Origin: Anaerolineales bacterium
GTDB taxonomy: Bacteria; Chloroflexota; Anaerolineae; Anaerolineales; UBA11858
Direction: 5' to 3'
Assembly (NCBI GenBank): GCA_018335275.1
Contig: JAGXKM010000006.1
Location: 1-51,605, forward strand
DNA length: 51,605 bases
Position numbers and translations under genes: made by a program. How positions within the stretch are numbered: position 1 is the stretch's first letter; each line of letters opens with the position of its first letter. Of the stretch, positions 25,564 to 38,247 are shown one piece after another. The notes beneath the pieces were generated by a model, which worked only from the letters and a program-made list of their open reading frames with translations, was not told the origin of the DNA and did no database searches.

Positions 25564-26073
25564 TTATAATTCAGGCTCATCTCTCGAGGATGTCCCCCAC
25601 TGCCCAAAGGATATCTTATATAGCAAATAATCAAAGGTATTTCCCAGCAGGTTTCCGGATCGGATCATGTACAAAATGACATGGATGGCCTCAACGACAG
25701 GCTCTGGGTAATATTCCCTGAGTTCCTGGATCTGATCTCTGTCCGGCTGAGCATTCTCCTCCGCCCAGTGCCGGGCATAGATCAGAGCAGGAATTTCATC
25801 TGCCGGGGTATTTTCAGAAATTTGACCCGCAGTGATATCTTCCATTTCTTCTGCGGAGACCCCCGCCAGAGCTGCCTGCGAGGAATGAAACGACCGGCAG
25901 TAGCGGCAATCGTTCACCTCTGTGACCGTGTTCATCAAACGCTCGCGGAACGCCTCGGAGATCAGGTCCCCTGACATAGCTTTTTTGATAGTGGACCGGC
26001 GGGAAAGAAGATACTGAAAGTCGTGCCAGAATTCTCCCAAACTCGTATACGTCCGGCGCCTGAAACCATCCAT
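25564..26073 (-). CDS. Carboxymuconolactone decarboxylase/AhpD-like protein
   Basis: This is an all-helical AhpD-like protein of 169 residues with the redox/proton-relay motif C56-x2-C59-x3-H63 (CRYCRSFH). The pattern is typical of AhpD-like peroxidase helpers and of many uncharacterised members. The ATG at 26073 is preferred because AAAGGAGGG lies seven bases upstream; a GTG three bases earlier is too close. It follows the ABC permease gene by 27 bases, so it is probably part of the efflux operon, which could link it to redox stress. The substrate is unknown. Confidence 0.82.
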   Translation of the reverse strand: MDGFRRRTYTSLGEFWHDFQYLLSRRSTIKKAMSGDLISEAFRERLMNTVTEVNDCRYCRSFHSSQAALAGVSAEEMEDITAGQISENTPADEIPALIYARHWAEENAQPDRDQIQELREYYPEPVVEAIHVILYMIRSGNLLGNTFDYLLYKISFGQWGTSSRDEPEL

Positions 26074-26100
26074 CACCCATCCCTCCTTTCAAGTCCTAGC

Positions 26101-27327
26101 TCACTCATAGCGAAGGGCCTCAACCGGTTGTAAACTGGCAGCCCGGTTGGCAGGATAAATGCCGAAAAACAAGCCCACGGCAATGGAGAATATCGTGGCC
26201 AACAATATAGATTGCAAACTGATCACAGGGTTGATACTCACATCATTGGCAGCCGCTATGCGTCCCACCACGGAAGAAATCAACCACCCAAATCCTATGC
26301 CGACCACCCCACCCACCAGGCTGAGGAGCAAAGATTCCGCTAAAAATTGAAATAAGATGTCAAGTTTCGTCGCCCCCAACGCCTTTCGTAAACCGATCTC
26401 CCGGGTGCGCTCCACGACGGAGACTAACATGATATTCATAATCCCGATTCCCCCCACAAGCAGGGAAATGGCTGCAATCCCGCCAAGAAAAATGGTCAAG
26501 ACATTTGTGATCGAAGAAGCCACACTGATGATATCCTGCTGACTGATGATGGTAAAATCGTCTTCCCCGAGTTCAGTGCGGTGCCGCTTGCGTAAAATTT
26601 GTGAAATCTCTTGTTTAGCACGGGGAATGACCTCCGCGTTTTGGGTTTGGACGTAAAGAACATCGACCTGGTCCCGATTGGACCTCCGCATGAGTCGGAT
26701 CTGAGCTGTGGTAAGGGGAACGAGAACTTGATCATCCTGGTTTGAAAAAGCTGATCCCCCTTTTTCCTCCAACACACCGATCACCCGGAAATTTTGACCC
26801 TCCACGCGCACGATTTCCCCGACCAAACCGCTTCTTGTCCCAAAAAGATCCTCCGCGACATCTGTCCCCAATAAAATCACCGAGGACCGACCTAAGATAT
26901 GGTTTTCATTTATGAACTCCCCTTCCCGGACAGCCACATTCCCGATCTCATTGTAATTAGCGGTCACTCCCAGCACACTGGTCCGGGCCGTCTCTCCCGC
27001 CTTAGAAACCTCCACACTCCCCCGGAGTGCAGAGCTGACGCCGGCCACGGAAGGAGCGGCAAAAGAGTCGGCAATCGCATCTGCGTCCCCCAGGGTAAGG
27101 GGTTTTGGATTTCTGACATCACTGCTCCCCCCCTGGATGACAAAGAGCAAGTTCGTACCCACGCCCTGGATCTCCCCAGTGATCGTTTCTTCAGCCCCCG
27201 CTCCGATTCCCAGCATGGCAATCACCGCTGCCACCCCGATGACGATGCCCAAAATGGTCAAAGCGGATCTCAACTTATTGGACAGCAAACTTTCCAAGGC
27301 TTCTAAAATGGCCTGCCAAAGGCTCAT
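26101..27327 (-). CDS. MacB/FtsX-type ABC transporter permease
   Basis: This is the permease of a tripartite-like ABC exporter, 408 residues long. One N-terminal membrane helix (about 20-45) is followed by a large extracytoplasmic MacB-type domain and three C-terminal helices of the FtsX fold (about 280-400). The segment VSVVERTREIGLRKALGA is the family's hallmark before the second helix. The gene overlaps the ATPase gene by four bases (ATGA). Unlike E. coli MacB, the ATPase is a separate protein. Confidence 0.9.
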   Translation of the reverse strand: MSLWQAILEALESLLSNKLRSALTILGIVIGVAAVIAMLGIGAGAEETITGEIQGVGTNLLFVIQGGSSDVRNPKPLTLGDADAIADSFAAPSVAGVSSALRGSVEVSKAGETARTSVLGVTANYNEIGNVAVREGEFINENHILGRSSVILLGTDVAEDLFGTRSGLVGEIVRVEGQNFRVIGVLEEKGGSAFSNQDDQVLVPLTTAQIRLMRRSNRDQVDVLYVQTQNAEVIPRAKQEISQILRKRHRTELGEDDFTIISQQDIISVASSITNVLTIFLGGIAAISLLVGGIGIMNIMLVSVVERTREIGLRKALGATKLDILFQFLAESLLLSLVGGVVGIGFGWLISSVVGRIAAANDVSINPVISLQSILLATIFSIAVGLFFGIYPANRAASLQPVEALRYE

Positions 27328-28022
27328 GCTTTCCCCCTTTCTTCTATCTTCCCGTCCAGAATAGACACAATACGTTCTGTCTGGTTAACGATCTCTGGGT
27401 CATGGGAGACGATGAGGAGTGTCGTACCCATTTCGTCATTTAACGTTAATAGCAGTTCCATGACTTCATCACCTGTCTTGGTATCCAGGTTGCCGGTGGG
27501 TTCATCGGCCATAACCATGGCTGGATCATTGACCAATGCCCGGGCAATTGCCACGCGCTGCTGCTGACCACCAGAGAGCTCATTGGGGCGATGAAAAATG
27601 CGGTCCCCCAAACCGACGTTCTCCAGAGCCTGTTTGGCTAATTCCTGGTGATCTTCTTGGTTATCAGAATACCGGAGGGGCAAAACGACATTTGCCAAAG
27701 CGGTGGCTCTGGGAAGCAGGTTGAAGGTCTGAAATACAAAACCTACTTTCCGGTTCCGAATGTCCGCCAACTGATTATCAGTCATCTCCGATACGCTCTC
27801 CCCCTCCAGATAATATTCCCCGGATGATGGCCGATCAAGGCATCCCAGAATGTTCATCAACGTGGATTTACCCGAGCCGGAAGGCCCCATCACCCCCACT
27901 ACTTCTCCCGGTTTGATTTTTACGGATAAACCGCGTAAGGCATGAACCTTTACTTCCCCCATAGTATACACTTTGGTTAAATTTCGCGCATCAACAATCA
28001 GGTTGTTCTCTTTGCTCATCAT
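27324..28022 (-). CDS. LolD/MacB-type ABC transporter ATP-binding protein
   Basis: This is the ATPase subunit of the exporter, 232 residues long. Walker A is GPSGSGKST, the signature is LSGGQQQRVAIARAL, Walker B is VMADEPTGNLD and the switch His lies in LIVSHDPE. The start ATG at 28022 shares one base with the stop of the adaptor gene (TGATG), and the gene's own stop overlaps the permease start. Such tight packing indicates stoichiometric expression of the three exporter parts. Confidence 0.93.
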   Translation of the reverse strand: MMSKENNLIVDARNLTKVYTMGEVKVHALRGLSVKIKPGEVVGVMGPSGSGKSTLMNILGCLDRPSSGEYYLEGESVSEMTDNQLADIRNRKVGFVFQTFNLLPRATALANVVLPLRYSDNQEDHQELAKQALENVGLGDRIFHRPNELSGGQQQRVAIARALVNDPAMVMADEPTGNLDTKTGDEVMELLLTLNDEMGTTLLIVSHDPEIVNQTERIVSILDGKIEERGKA

Positions 28023-29617
28023 CAATCTTGCCCCACGAAAGGAGGGGGGCCGCTCTGAGAACCAAAATCCAGGGGTGGATTAAGGATAACTTCATCGCCC
28101 CGCCTGAGATCCCCGGAGATGACTTCGCTCTCAGTTTCAGAAGAAGCGCCTAACTCTATTTCGATCGGCTGTATTTGATCCCCTCGCAAGACATATACAA
28201 CACGCCTTCCCTCGTTGACACGCACAGCCCGGTTGGGAACCAGCAAGACGTCATTCAATTCACTGACCACGATATTCGCTGCTGTGGTCATCCCCGGCAG
28301 CACATCCGCATCCGCATCCGTCAAAGCAACCGTGACTTTGAAATTGACCACCCCCTGCATCTCGCTGCCCGCCAGGGCTACCTGAACGACCTTTCCATGA
28401 TATTCCCTAGCCAAGACAGCATCAAACGTAAGAGTCACATCTTGACCCGCTTTGACTTTATTCACATCGACTTCGGATACCAGAATGTCGGCATACATGC
28501 GGGATAAGTCATCCACCCGAAAAGCGATGGTCCCCTGGGTGACGACATCCCCGGGTAAAACATCAATCTGGGTGACCGATCCCTGAAAAGGCGCTGTGAT
28601 CTTCGCCAATTCCAACGCAGATTGGGCTGCAGCCACCCGCGCCTCCGCTGCGGCGATCGCATCCGGGTCTGTGCCCCCACCCGCCTGCAATTCCTGCAGC
28701 TCCCGTTGGGCATCAGCATACTGGGCTTCTCGCAGAGCGATGGTCCCGGGGCTGAGACCATCTTTAACCCGCTCCCATTCTTTTTCCGCTTCCTTTAACT
28801 GCGCCTGGGCCATACCCACATTTGCCCGGGCTACAGCCTGGTCAACCTCATTGGAGGTCCCTTTCATAGCCTGATAATTCCAGTAAGCCAGATTATATGC
28901 CCTTTGAGCTTCCGAGAGCTCTTTCTGTGCTAGGGCCCTTTGGGTATTGTCCTGGGGCTTATTCTTCACCTGATCAAAAGCCTCCTGGGCATCCTCCAAA
29001 ACATCCTCCGCCAATATGAGCTCCGCCTGGGCTTGATTGATCGAATTTTGATCTGCCGGGTTCTCAGCATAATACAGCTGACGTTCCGCGTCATCCAAGG
29101 CTTTCCGGGCATCAGAGACATCCTTCTCCGCCTTAGCCTGGATCAAGAAGGGATCTCTGGCGTCTTCTAACCCGCGCTCTGCTTCCTCGACAGCCTGCAG
29201 CGCTCTGGCATACTGCAGACCAGAATCCCGAACATCTTCTAAAGACTGTTTGGCATTCACCAGTTCCGCCTGGGAAGAGATAATGTTCTGGGGCAAAGAC
29301 TTCTGCTCCAGCACAGACAGCACCTTTCCCTCCGAGACCGAATCGCCAAGTGCAGCGCTGACGCTCTCCACGGTGCCTGACGTTTTCCAGACCAGCACAG
29401 CCCCTTGGCGCGCCCGCACAGTACCGGTCGCTCCAATGATGGAAACCAAATCCCCTCTTTGCACCCTCACCGTCTCGTATTCCTCTCGAACTTCTTGGCG
29501 CTGATTGCGGCGTCTGATGACCCAAAAACCAAGAGTGACAAGGATGAAAAGAAAAATCCCCCCTATGATGATTTGGGTTTTTCGACTTTTAAGATCCAGA
29601 TCCCTGAATATTCTCAT
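28022..29617 (-). CDS. HlyD/MacA-family periplasmic adaptor with long coiled coil
   Basis: This is a membrane-fusion/adaptor protein of 531 residues, longer than MacA (about 370). A single N-terminal helix (about 15-34) anchors it. A lipoyl half-motif follows near 70-105, then a Glu/Ala/Gln-rich coiled coil of roughly 220 residues. The second lipoyl half is APFQGSVTQIDVLPGDVV, followed by beta-barrel and membrane-proximal domains. No TolC-like outer-membrane gene is in the window. In a monoderm the adaptor would act with the ABC pair alone. The long hairpin suggests a wide cell envelope to span, which is inference. Confidence 0.88.
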   Translation of the reverse strand: MRIFRDLDLKSRKTQIIIGGIFLFILVTLGFWVIRRRNQRQEVREEYETVRVQRGDLVSIIGATGTVRARQGAVLVWKTSGTVESVSAALGDSVSEGKVLSVLEQKSLPQNIISSQAELVNAKQSLEDVRDSGLQYARALQAVEEAERGLEDARDPFLIQAKAEKDVSDARKALDDAERQLYYAENPADQNSINQAQAELILAEDVLEDAQEAFDQVKNKPQDNTQRALAQKELSEAQRAYNLAYWNYQAMKGTSNEVDQAVARANVGMAQAQLKEAEKEWERVKDGLSPGTIALREAQYADAQRELQELQAGGGTDPDAIAAAEARVAAAQSALELAKITAPFQGSVTQIDVLPGDVVTQGTIAFRVDDLSRMYADILVSEVDVNKVKAGQDVTLTFDAVLAREYHGKVVQVALAGSEMQGVVNFKVTVALTDADADVLPGMTTAANIVVSELNDVLLVPNRAVRVNEGRRVVYVLRGDQIQPIEIELGASSETESEVISGDLRRGDEVILNPPLDFGSQSGPPPFVGQD

Positions 29618-29738
29618 TTTATCTTCTACCCTGTTTCTTCTTTATCCGGAGAGTGTGAGAAGGATGCACTCCATACTCACATTCATTCGAATAAAAAATT
29701 TATTCCCGGCGGCATCCAAACATCCTACCCTCATTTTG

Positions 29739-29762
29739 CTTACTGAACGATCGGTAAGTAAG
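29739..29762. promoter_or_regulatory. 24-bp near-perfect palindrome, probable repressor operator
   Basis: The sequence from CTTACT to AGTAAG, centred on CGATCG, matches its own reverse complement at 20 of 24 positions. It overlaps the -10 box and predicted start of the efflux operon promoter. Size and symmetry fit a TetR-family operator. No regulator gene is nearby. Confidence 0.7.
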
Positions 29763-29789
29763 TATATGACCCTGATTACCAAAAGTCAA
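29761..29789 (-). promoter_or_regulatory. Sigma-70 promoter of the efflux operon
   Basis: On the minus strand TTGACT (29789-29784) and TATACT (29766-29761) are spaced by exactly 17 bases. The start is predicted near 29754, giving a leader of about 137 bases before the adaptor gene. Confidence 0.75.
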
Positions 29790-30196
29790 GGGAGCATTCA
29801 AATGCCCTTTCTCAAAGGTACTCTGGGAAGGAAATGCTGTTCCCCATCAGCTCGCTCTCCCATGAAATGGACAGAATATCCATCTCCCCTCATCGAAGAG
29901 AAAGACAGCAGGTTTCAAGGAAAAGTTTCCTGAAGGTCGCATTGGGCACCTTGATATAAATGTTATTTTTATCCTTTGCATAACTATCATTCATCTCATT
30001 CTCTACATTTACAATAGTTTTTAACCCATGATATACTTGTAATATATCACGGAAAGATTGGAATCATCCTTCCTGGGATGTCGCACTGATAAGGGAAGCT
30101 GTCCTTTTCGGTATATCAAAGATCATAAGCAAGCATAAGCTCTCCCTGGCTTCCTGCCGGCCTTCCCAGGTTACGAATGTTTGAGGAGAAGTAGAC
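29790..30196. other. Non-coding region between the efflux promoter and nfnA
   Basis: No gene can be supported here. The left part (to about 29940) shows nothing recognisable. The right part holds the nfn promoter and a leader of about 150 bases with weak possible hairpins (for example CCTGG and CCAGG near 30150-30172) but no riboswitch family that I recognise. Confidence 0.5.
30008..30037 (+). promoter_or_regulatory. Promoter of nfnA-nfnB
   Basis: TTTACA (30008-30013) and TATACT (30032-30037) are 18 bases apart, with an extended -10 TG at 30029-30030. The transcript would start near 30044. Confidence 0.65.
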
Positions 30197-32496
<2,300 letters not shown>

Positions 32497-32517
32497 GTTT
32501 TCTGACCTATAACCATT

Positions 32518-32547
32518 AAAACTCCCCCGAACGGGGGAGTTTTTTTA
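32518..32547 (+). terminator. Intrinsic terminator of nfnAB
   Basis: The stem AAAACTCCCCC / GGGGGAGTTTT with a GAAC loop runs into a T-tract, 22 bases after the nfnB stop. Confidence 0.92.
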
Positions 32548-32612
32548 TCTCTGATTTATCCGCGAACCTCCTTGCCGCCCTCCCTTTTTAAGGCTGGAAC
32601 AGCCATCCAAGA

Positions 32613-32621
32613 TGGTATAAT
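32613..32621 (+). promoter_or_regulatory. Extended -10 promoter of gyrA
   Basis: TGGTATAAT is an exact extended -10. The start near 32628 gives a leader of about 52 bases before the ATG at 32680. No -35 match is seen. Confidence 0.6.
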
Positions 32622-32679
32622 TAGATAGGTGTGCGTCATCGAAAAGCACACTTCTTTTAATGATAAAGGATTTCCATTT

Positions 32680-35148
32680 ATGGATATCGGATCAGTAGAA
32701 CCTATCAATATTGACCAGGAGATGCGCTCTTCGTATCTCGATTACGCCATGAGTGTGATCGTGGCCCGCGCTTTACCTGACGCCCGGGACGGCCTCAAAC
32801 CTGTCCACAGGCGGATTTTATACGCCATGCACGACATGGGAATCGACGCCAGCAGCTCGTATAAGAAATCCGCCCGCATCGTCGGGGAGGTCCTGGGGAA
32901 ATATCATCCTCACGGCGACAGCGCTGTGTATGATGCCATGGTGCGTATGGCTCAGGATTTTTCCATGCGCTACCCCATGGTGGATGGTCAAGGAAACTTC
33001 GGGTCGATTGATGGTGACGAACCGGCGGCCATGCGTTACACAGAAGCCCGGATGGCTTCGATTTCCGAGGAGATGCTCACCGACATCAAAAAAGATACCG
33101 TTGATTTTATTGATAATTTCGACGGATCACTTCAGGAACCGGTCACCCTCCCCTCCCGGCTGCCCAACCTGCTCCTCAACGGAGCTGCCGGCATCGCTGT
33201 GGGGATGGCTACCAATATCCCCCCTCACAATCTGAATGAATTGGTCGCGGGGATCAAATACCTAATCAGCCATTATCAAAACATCCAAAATGTAACCATT
33301 GAAGACCTGTTGAAATTCATCCCCGGTCCGGACTTTCCCACAGGTGGGACCATCGTGGGCGACGATGGCATCCGTCAGGCGTATGTCACAGGGCGGGGCC
33401 GAATTGTGCTCCGGGGTAAAGCGTACATCGAAGAGATGCCGGATGGCGGTCGTTTCCGGATTGTGATCACTGAAATCCCTTATCAATTGAAAAAAACCAC
33501 CCTTATCGAACGCATCGCCAGCCTGGTTCGCGAAGATAAAATCACAGCTATCTCAGATTTAAGGGATGAATCCGACCGCAGTGGGATGAGGATCGTCATC
33601 GAACTCAAACGGACAGCCCAACCACGGAAAGTGCTCTTCCAGCTCTATAAATACTCTGCCCTGCAGTCCACGTTTGGAGCCCAGATGCTGGCTTTGATCG
33701 ATGAGGAACCTCGCCTCCTCTCCCTCAAACAAGCTTTAAAAATCTATATCGATCACCGCCTGGTGGTCATCCAACGCCGCACACAGCACGAACTTGCCAA
33801 AGCGGAATCCCGAGCTCATATCCTGGAAGGCTTAATGATCGCCCTGGCCAATTTGGACGAGGTGATCGAAATCATCCGCAACGCCCAAGACGCGAACTCA
33901 GCCAAAGAGACTCTGGTCGTTCAATTTGAGCTCACAGAAGAACAGGCAGGAGCCATTCTTGATATGCAGCTTCGTCGCCTGGCTGCGTTAGAGCGCCAAA
34001 AAATAGAAGACGAACATGAAGAGCTCTTAGAAGAGATCTCTTATCTGAAAGGGCTGCTCGCCGACCAGGACCAACAACTCCAGATCATTGAGGAAGATCT
34101 CGATGATTTGGTGGAAAAATACGGGGATGAGCGGCGAACGGAGATCGCTCCGGATGCTGAACAGGACATTGAAGAAGAGGACCTGGTTCCTGACAAACCG
34201 ATCTTAATCAGCATCACGAATCGCGGATATATCAAACGGGTGATGGCCCGAACCTTCCGGGCTCAGAAACGCGGCGGGATTGGCGTCAAAGGTCATGCCA
34301 CGCGGGAAGAGGATGAAGTGATGGCCATGATCCCCGCCCGGACCCTCGATACTGTGCTCTATTTTTCTGATAAAGGGAAAGTCTATTCATCAAAGGCTTA
34401 CCAAATTCCCGCCGCCAGCCGCACCAGCAGCGGGCTTCCCATCGTCAATGTACTCAATATCAACCCCGGGGAAAAGATCACAGCCATTGTCCCCATATCG
34501 GACTTCGAAGAGGCGAAATACTGCATCATGATCACCTGTCAAGGGATGGTAAAGAGGGTGGACCTCTCAGAATTCGAGTCCGTACGACCCTCCGGTCTGA
34601 TCGCCATCACTTTAAAAGATAATGACACCTTAGGGTGGGTCCATCTCTCGACCGGAGAAGACGAAATCGTGATCATCACCCAAAAGGGTTACACCCTTCG
34701 TTTCCAGGAAGAAGAAGTCCGTCCCATGAATCGGCCGGCCATGGGCGTAATTGGTATTCGGCTCCGACCCGGAGACAAAGTCATTGGCATGGACATCGTT
34801 GAACCCAACGGAGAACTCCTGGTCATCAGCCAAAAAGGATACGGCAAACGCACGCCTTTAAAAGAGTATCCGACCAGGAGCCGGGCAACCAAAGGGATCC
34901 TGACATTGGACAAAAAATCACTTGACGAGATCGGCTATGTCGCCTCCGCACGTGTCGTTGATCAGGATCGGGACCTGGTGAACATCATTTCTCAAGAAGG
35001 CACAGTATTGCGCACAAAGGCAAAGAATATTTCCCGTTACAGCCGCGTTGCCCGAGGCGTGCACATCATGCAAATGCGGGAAGGGGATCAAGTGGCCTCA
35101 ATGGCCCTCTTTGCGGACACGGAGTTAAAGAACGAGAAAGAAGACTGA
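32680..35148 (+). CDS. gyrA: DNA gyrase subunit A
   Basis: This type IIA topoisomerase breakage-rejoining subunit is 822 residues long. The active-site Tyr is Y120 in [10 protein letters not shown]. The quinolone-determining positions are the usual S81 and D85 ([10 protein letters not shown]), equivalent to E. coli Ser83 and Asp87. The C-terminal beta-pinwheel carries QKRGGIG at about residue 529, a good GyrA box, needed for DNA wrapping and negative supercoiling. The ATG at 32680 is chosen because AAAGGA lies 9 bases upstream; a GTG at 32629 coincides with the predicted transcript start. gyrB is not in the window. A second, divergent A subunit lies at 44242. Confidence 0.93.
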   Translation: MDIGSVEPINIDQEMRSSYLDYAMSVIVARALPDARDGLKPVHRRILYAMHDMGIDASSSYKKSARIVGEVLGKYHPHGDSAVYDAMVRMAQDFSMRYPMVDGQGNFGSIDGDEPAAMRYTEARMASISEEMLTDIKKDTVDFIDNFDGSLQEPVTLPSRLPNLLLNGAAGIAVGMATNIPPHNLNELVAGIKYLISHYQNIQNVTIEDLLKFIPGPDFPTGGTIVGDDGIRQAYVTGRGRIVLRGKAYIEEMPDGGRFRIVITEIPYQLKKTTLIERIASLVREDKITAISDLRDESDRSGMRIVIELKRTAQPRKVLFQLYKYSALQSTFGAQMLALIDEEPRLLSLKQALKIYIDHRLVVIQRRTQHELAKAESRAHILEGLMIALANLDEVIEIIRNAQDANSAKETLVVQFELTEEQAGAILDMQLRRLAALERQKIEDEHEELLEEISYLKGLLADQDQQLQIIEEDLDDLVEKYGDERRTEIAPDAEQDIEEEDLVPDKPILISITNRGYIKRVMARTFRAQKRGGIGVKGHATREEDEVMAMIPARTLDTVLYFSDKGKVYSSKAYQIPAASRTSSGLPIVNVLNINPGEKITAIVPISDFEEAKYCIMITCQGMVKRVDLSEFESVRPSGLIAITLKDNDTLGWVHLSTGEDEIVIITQKGYTLRFQEEEVRPMNRPAMGVIGIRLRPGDKVIGMDIVEPNGELLVISQKGYGKRTPLKEYPTRSRATKGILTLDKKSLDEIGYVASARVVDQDRDLVNIISQEGTVLRTKAKNISRYSRVARGVHIMQMREGDQVASMALFADTELKNEKED

Positions 35149-35197
35149 CGGAGACGCCACTTTATATCGAAACCCAATCTCAACCGCATAGATATCA

Positions 35198-35229
35198 CAA
35201 AAAAACCGCCCGTGAAGACACGGGCGGTT
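35198..35229 (-). terminator. Intrinsic terminator, minus-strand (possibly bidirectional)
   Basis: A 10-bp stem (35205-35214 with 35219-35228) and a 4-base loop are followed on the minus strand by seven T residues. It ends the ftsH-birA-small-gene transcript and may also stop gyrA transcription weakly from the other side. Confidence 0.85.
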
Positions 35230-35254
35230 GAGTTTATTAAGGGCTAGATAACAT

Positions 35255-35461
35255 TCATAAGGTAAGGGCAATCTTTCCAGTCACTAACAGGCAAAAGACA
35301 CTGACGATGATCACGATAAAAAACATTAAAAAGGCGACAATAAAGCGCTGGGGCGGCGTCATCCCCAGAAATATCTGGGAGGATCCGCCTTCCTCCCATT
35401 CCTCTTCTTCGGAGAAATCAAAATCATCTCCCAATTGATTCCGGATATCATCGATGGACAT
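35255..35461 (-). CDS. Small acidic membrane protein, unknown
   Basis: This 68-residue protein has an acidic N-terminal half (FSEEEEWEE) and one C-terminal membrane helix (about 38-62). I do not recognise a family. A good AGGAG ribosome site stands seven bases before the ATG, and a terminator follows. The gene is therefore probably real. It lies 40 bases behind birA on the same strand. The topology is likely N-terminus in the cytoplasm. Confidence 0.7.
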   Translation of the reverse strand: MSIDDIRNQLGDDFDFSEEEEWEEGGSSQIFLGMTPPQRFIVAFLMFFIVIIVSVFCLLVTGKIALTL

Positions 35462-35501
35462 ACACTTTCTCCTGTTATCCTGATTTCTATTCTAGTTTAG
35501 C

Positions 35502-36302
35502 TCATTTTATGGATCTGTCAACCGGACGTAAATGGATCTCACCGACCTGAAAGGCCTCCTTATTCCCAGACCCCTTTTCCAGCACCAAGGATCCATCTTC
35601 AGCCAAACCAGCGATATTGCCTTCAGCGACCACCTTTCCTTCTTTTATCAATTGCACCGCCCGACATCGAAACGCGAGTAAGTTTTCCCAGGCTGAAAGG
35701 AAAGAATTGCTGGAAATCTTCGGAACCCAGTCAAGCATGGTTTCCAGAACTTTGGCCAGGACAAGGGGCCGCTCCCACTCTTTTCCTGACGCCTTCGCTA
35801 GGCTGGTAGCGGGAAAGTTGAGTGTTTCCTTTTCCAGCACAGCATGAGGATGAACGTTGATCCCCACGCCGAGGATGAGATCACGGAGCATGCTCCCATC
35901 CCAATGGGATTCCGCCAACACCCCACACACCTTCTGGCCCTGGATCAAGACATCATTGGGCCACTTGATCTCAGCCGGCAAGGAAAAATTGTCCCTGAGG
36001 GCCTGAGCTACGGAAAGAGCCCCTAATCCATTCGCGCGGTTCAGGTTCTCAGCCCGGATCCCCCCCGGGCGGGGATAGAATATGACGCTGAATGCCAACC
36101 CCGCGCCTTGCGGTGTGAACCAAGACCTTCCCCGCCGCCCCCGACCCTGATACTGTTCATCGGCGACGATCAGCGTCAAATACGGAACCCCTTCCGCGAT
36201 CTTGTTTTGAGCGACATCATTTGTCGATCCCACACGGTCATAATAAAATCGGGGGCCAAGATTGAGAGCTTTTAAAGCGCGTTCCCAAACATCTTCGTTC
36301 AT
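35502..36302 (-). CDS. birA: Biotin--[acetyl-CoA-carboxylase] ligase
   Basis: This enzyme attaches biotin to the carrier protein of biotin-dependent carboxylases. The 266-residue protein has the catalytic-loop motif GRGRRGRSW near 54-62, KWPNDVLI near 114 and the C-terminal SH3-like domain. There is no N-terminal DNA-binding domain, so it is a class I, non-regulatory BirA. It lies downstream of the ftsH terminator on the same strand. Confidence 0.92.
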   Translation of the reverse strand: MNEDVWERALKALNLGPRFYYDRVGSTNDVAQNKIAEGVPYLTLIVADEQYQGRGRRGRSWFTPQGAGLAFSVIFYPRPGGIRAENLNRANGLGALSVAQALRDNFSLPAEIKWPNDVLIQGQKVCGVLAESHWDGSMLRDLILGVGINVHPHAVLEKETLNFPATSLAKASGKEWERPLVLAKVLETMLDWVPKISSNSFLSAWENLLAFRCRAVQLIKEGKVVAEGNIAGLAEDGSLVLEKGSGNKEAFQVGEIHLRPVDRSIK

Positions 36303-36320
36303 AGAAGGATTCTAACGGAG

Positions 36321-36353
36321 ATTAAAAAGAAATGGGACGGGGGTACCGTCCCA
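36321..36353 (-). terminator. Intrinsic terminator of ftsH
   Basis: The stem TGGGACGG (36333-36340) / CCGTCCCA (36346-36353) is followed on the minus strand by TTTCTTTTT. It lies between ftsH and birA and may partly separate them. Confidence 0.75.
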
Positions 36354-36381
36354 AAATTTTAAGCCTGATCCTTCCCAACCT

Positions 36382-38247
36382 CTATACTTCATTCATCACC
36401 GGCATGCCAGCGTTCTTTTTATGCGGGACAGGGAAGATCTCATCAAGCTCTTCATCGGTCACAGTTTCTTGTTCTAATAACTTTTCAGCCAATGCATCCA
36501 TCTCTTCTCGATATTTCTTTAAGATCTCTTTGGCCTGTTTATAAGCATCCGTAACCAACTTCTTCACTTCGTTATCGATCTTTTCAGCTACAGATTCAGA
36601 GTAATCTCGCTGCTCCGAAAATTCCCTGCCCAAAAAGACCATCTCATCCTGTTGTCCGTAAACCATGGGACCCAATTCCTCGCTCATCCCCAGGCGGGTA
36701 ACCATATTTCGGGCCTGTTTCGTCACACGCTCCAAATCATTAGAAGCCCCAGAAGTTATATCGCTGAAGACGATTTCTTCCGCTGCTCTACCCCCTAACA
36801 TGCTGATAATATCCGCCATCATCTTATTGCGCGAGATGAGTGTATGGTCCCTTTCGGGTAATATCAGCGTATACCCTCCCGCCTGACCGCGGGCGATGAT
36901 TGACACCTTATGGACGTGGTCTGCTTCCGGGAGAGAACGAGCTGTAATGGCGTGGCCAGCTTCATGATAAGCGATGATCCTTTTCTCATCTTCACTGATC
37001 AATCGGCTCTTGCGTTCTGGACCGGCGATCACACGCTCAATGGCTGACTCAAAATCCTCTTGCTCAATAACCTCTTTTTCCTTTCGAGCAGCCAGGATGG
37101 CGGCTTCGTTGATCATGTTTTCCAGATCAGCGCCCACAAACCCCGGGGTGGCTTGGGCCAATTTACGTAAATCCACATCAGCATCCAGGGGCTTTCCACG
37201 GGCATGAACTTTCAAAATCGCTTCCCGGCCCCGGATGTCAGGCCTATCCAGGATCACTCTGCGGTCAAAACGTCCCGGACGCAGCAAAGCTGGATCCAGG
37301 ACATCAGGCCGGTTGGTGGCGGCGATGATGATCACATTGGTATCCGTATCGAACCCATCCATCTCGACCAATATCTGATTCAGGGTTTGTTCCCGCTCGT
37401 CGTGAGAACCACCAAGCCCCGCACCTCGCTGGCGCCCCACGGCATCGATTTCATCGACGAAGACAATGCAGGGGGAATCTTTTTTAGCTTTTTCAAACAA
37501 ATCACGCACGCGGCTGGCGCCGACACCCACAAACATTTCCACAAATTCAGAGCCAGAGATGGAATAGAACGGGACCCCTGCTTCACCCGAAACCGCTTTA
37601 GCCAGGAGTGTTTTCCCTGTGCCGGGAGCACCCATGAGCAGAACACCCTTTGGGATCCTCGCCCCCAGGGAAATGAATTTTTCCGGCTCCTTGAGGAATT
37701 CCACCACCTCAAAAAGCTCTTCTTTGGCTTCCGGCACCCCGGCGACATCGTCATATGTAACCGTCGGGTTATCTCCGGTAAATTTCCGTGCTTTGGATTG
37801 GCCGAAGTTCATGGCCGCGTTTCCTCCCCCTCGCGCTTGACGGAACACAAACCAGAACAGCCCAGCTACCATGATAAAAGGCAAAATGTAACCCAGCACG
37901 TTAATGATCCCAAACCAGGGACTCGGGGGTTTTACCTCAATCTTGACATTGGATGGACTGAGATCTTCAGTCGCCACTCCGAATTCCTTCAACTGAGCGA
38001 TGAATGTCGCATCCGGTTCTTTTTGAGACGTCGCCTCGGTCCCATCTGGGTAAATTAATTGCAAATTATTCTCATCCACTACGATCCGAGAAACATTCCC
38101 GGTCTTGATCACAGCAGCCACTTCGCTGATGGTCAGTTCTTCTTCCGACATCGCCTGCTGGCGAAAATTGTAGAAGACTAAAACCACAATGGCCACAAAG
38201 AGCAAGATATAGATGATTGAGGAACGGTTATTAGAAGATGAATCCAC
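36382..38247 (-). CDS. ftsH: ATP-dependent zinc metalloprotease FtsH
   Basis: This membrane-bound AAA+ protease performs quality control of membrane and regulatory proteins. From the GTG at 38247 it has 621 residues. Two membrane helices (about 10-27 and 115-135) flank a small extracytoplasmic domain. Walker A GAPGTGKT lies near 206-213, Walker [16 protein letters not shown] near 262, and the zinc site HEAGH at 428-432, with a later Asp ligand in [10 protein letters not shown]. The GTG is chosen because TGGAGG lies seven bases upstream. An in-frame ATG at 38358 sits inside the -10 box and cannot be used from that promoter. Confidence 0.95.
   Translation of the reverse strand: MDSSSNNRSSIIYILLFVAIVVLVFYNFRQQAMSEEELTISEVAAVIKTGNVSRIVVDENNLQLIYPDGTEATSQKEPDATFIAQLKEFGVATEDLSPSNVKIEVKPPSPWFGIINVLGYILPFIMVAGLFWFVFRQARGGGNAAMNFGQSKARKFTGDNPTVTYDDVAGVPEAKEELFEVVEFLKEPEKFISLGARIPKGVLLMGAPGTGKTLLAKAVSGEAGVPFYSISGSEFVEMFVGVGASRVRDLFEKAKKDSPCIVFVDEIDAVGRQRGAGLGGSHDEREQTLNQILVEMDGFDTDTNVIIIAATNRPDVLDPALLRPGRFDRRVILDRPDIRGREAILKVHARGKPLDADVDLRKLAQATPGFVGADLENMINEAAILAARKEKEVIEQEDFESAIERVIAGPERKSRLISEDEKRIIAYHEAGHAITARSLPEADHVHKVSIIARGQAGGYTLILPERDHTLISRNKMMADIISMLGGRAAEEIVFSDITSGASNDLERVTKQARNMVTRLGMSEELGPMVYGQQDEMVFLGREFSEQRDYSESVAEKIDNEVKKLVTDAYKQAKEILKKYREEMDALAEKLLEQETVTDEELDEIFPVPHKKNAGMPVMNEV

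Noticed and set aside
29505-29933. Plus-strand frame of 142 codons across the efflux promoter
   Set aside because: It overlaps the adaptor gene start and the promoter/operator on the other strand, and its product looks random.
30044-30196. Possible riboswitch in the nfn leader
   Set aside because: The leader is long enough, but I could match no conserved core of cobalamin, FMN or other known riboswitches.
37204-38058. Open frame of 284 codons opposite ftsH
   Set aside because: The opposite strand encodes conserved FtsH sequence throughout, and this frame has no family features.
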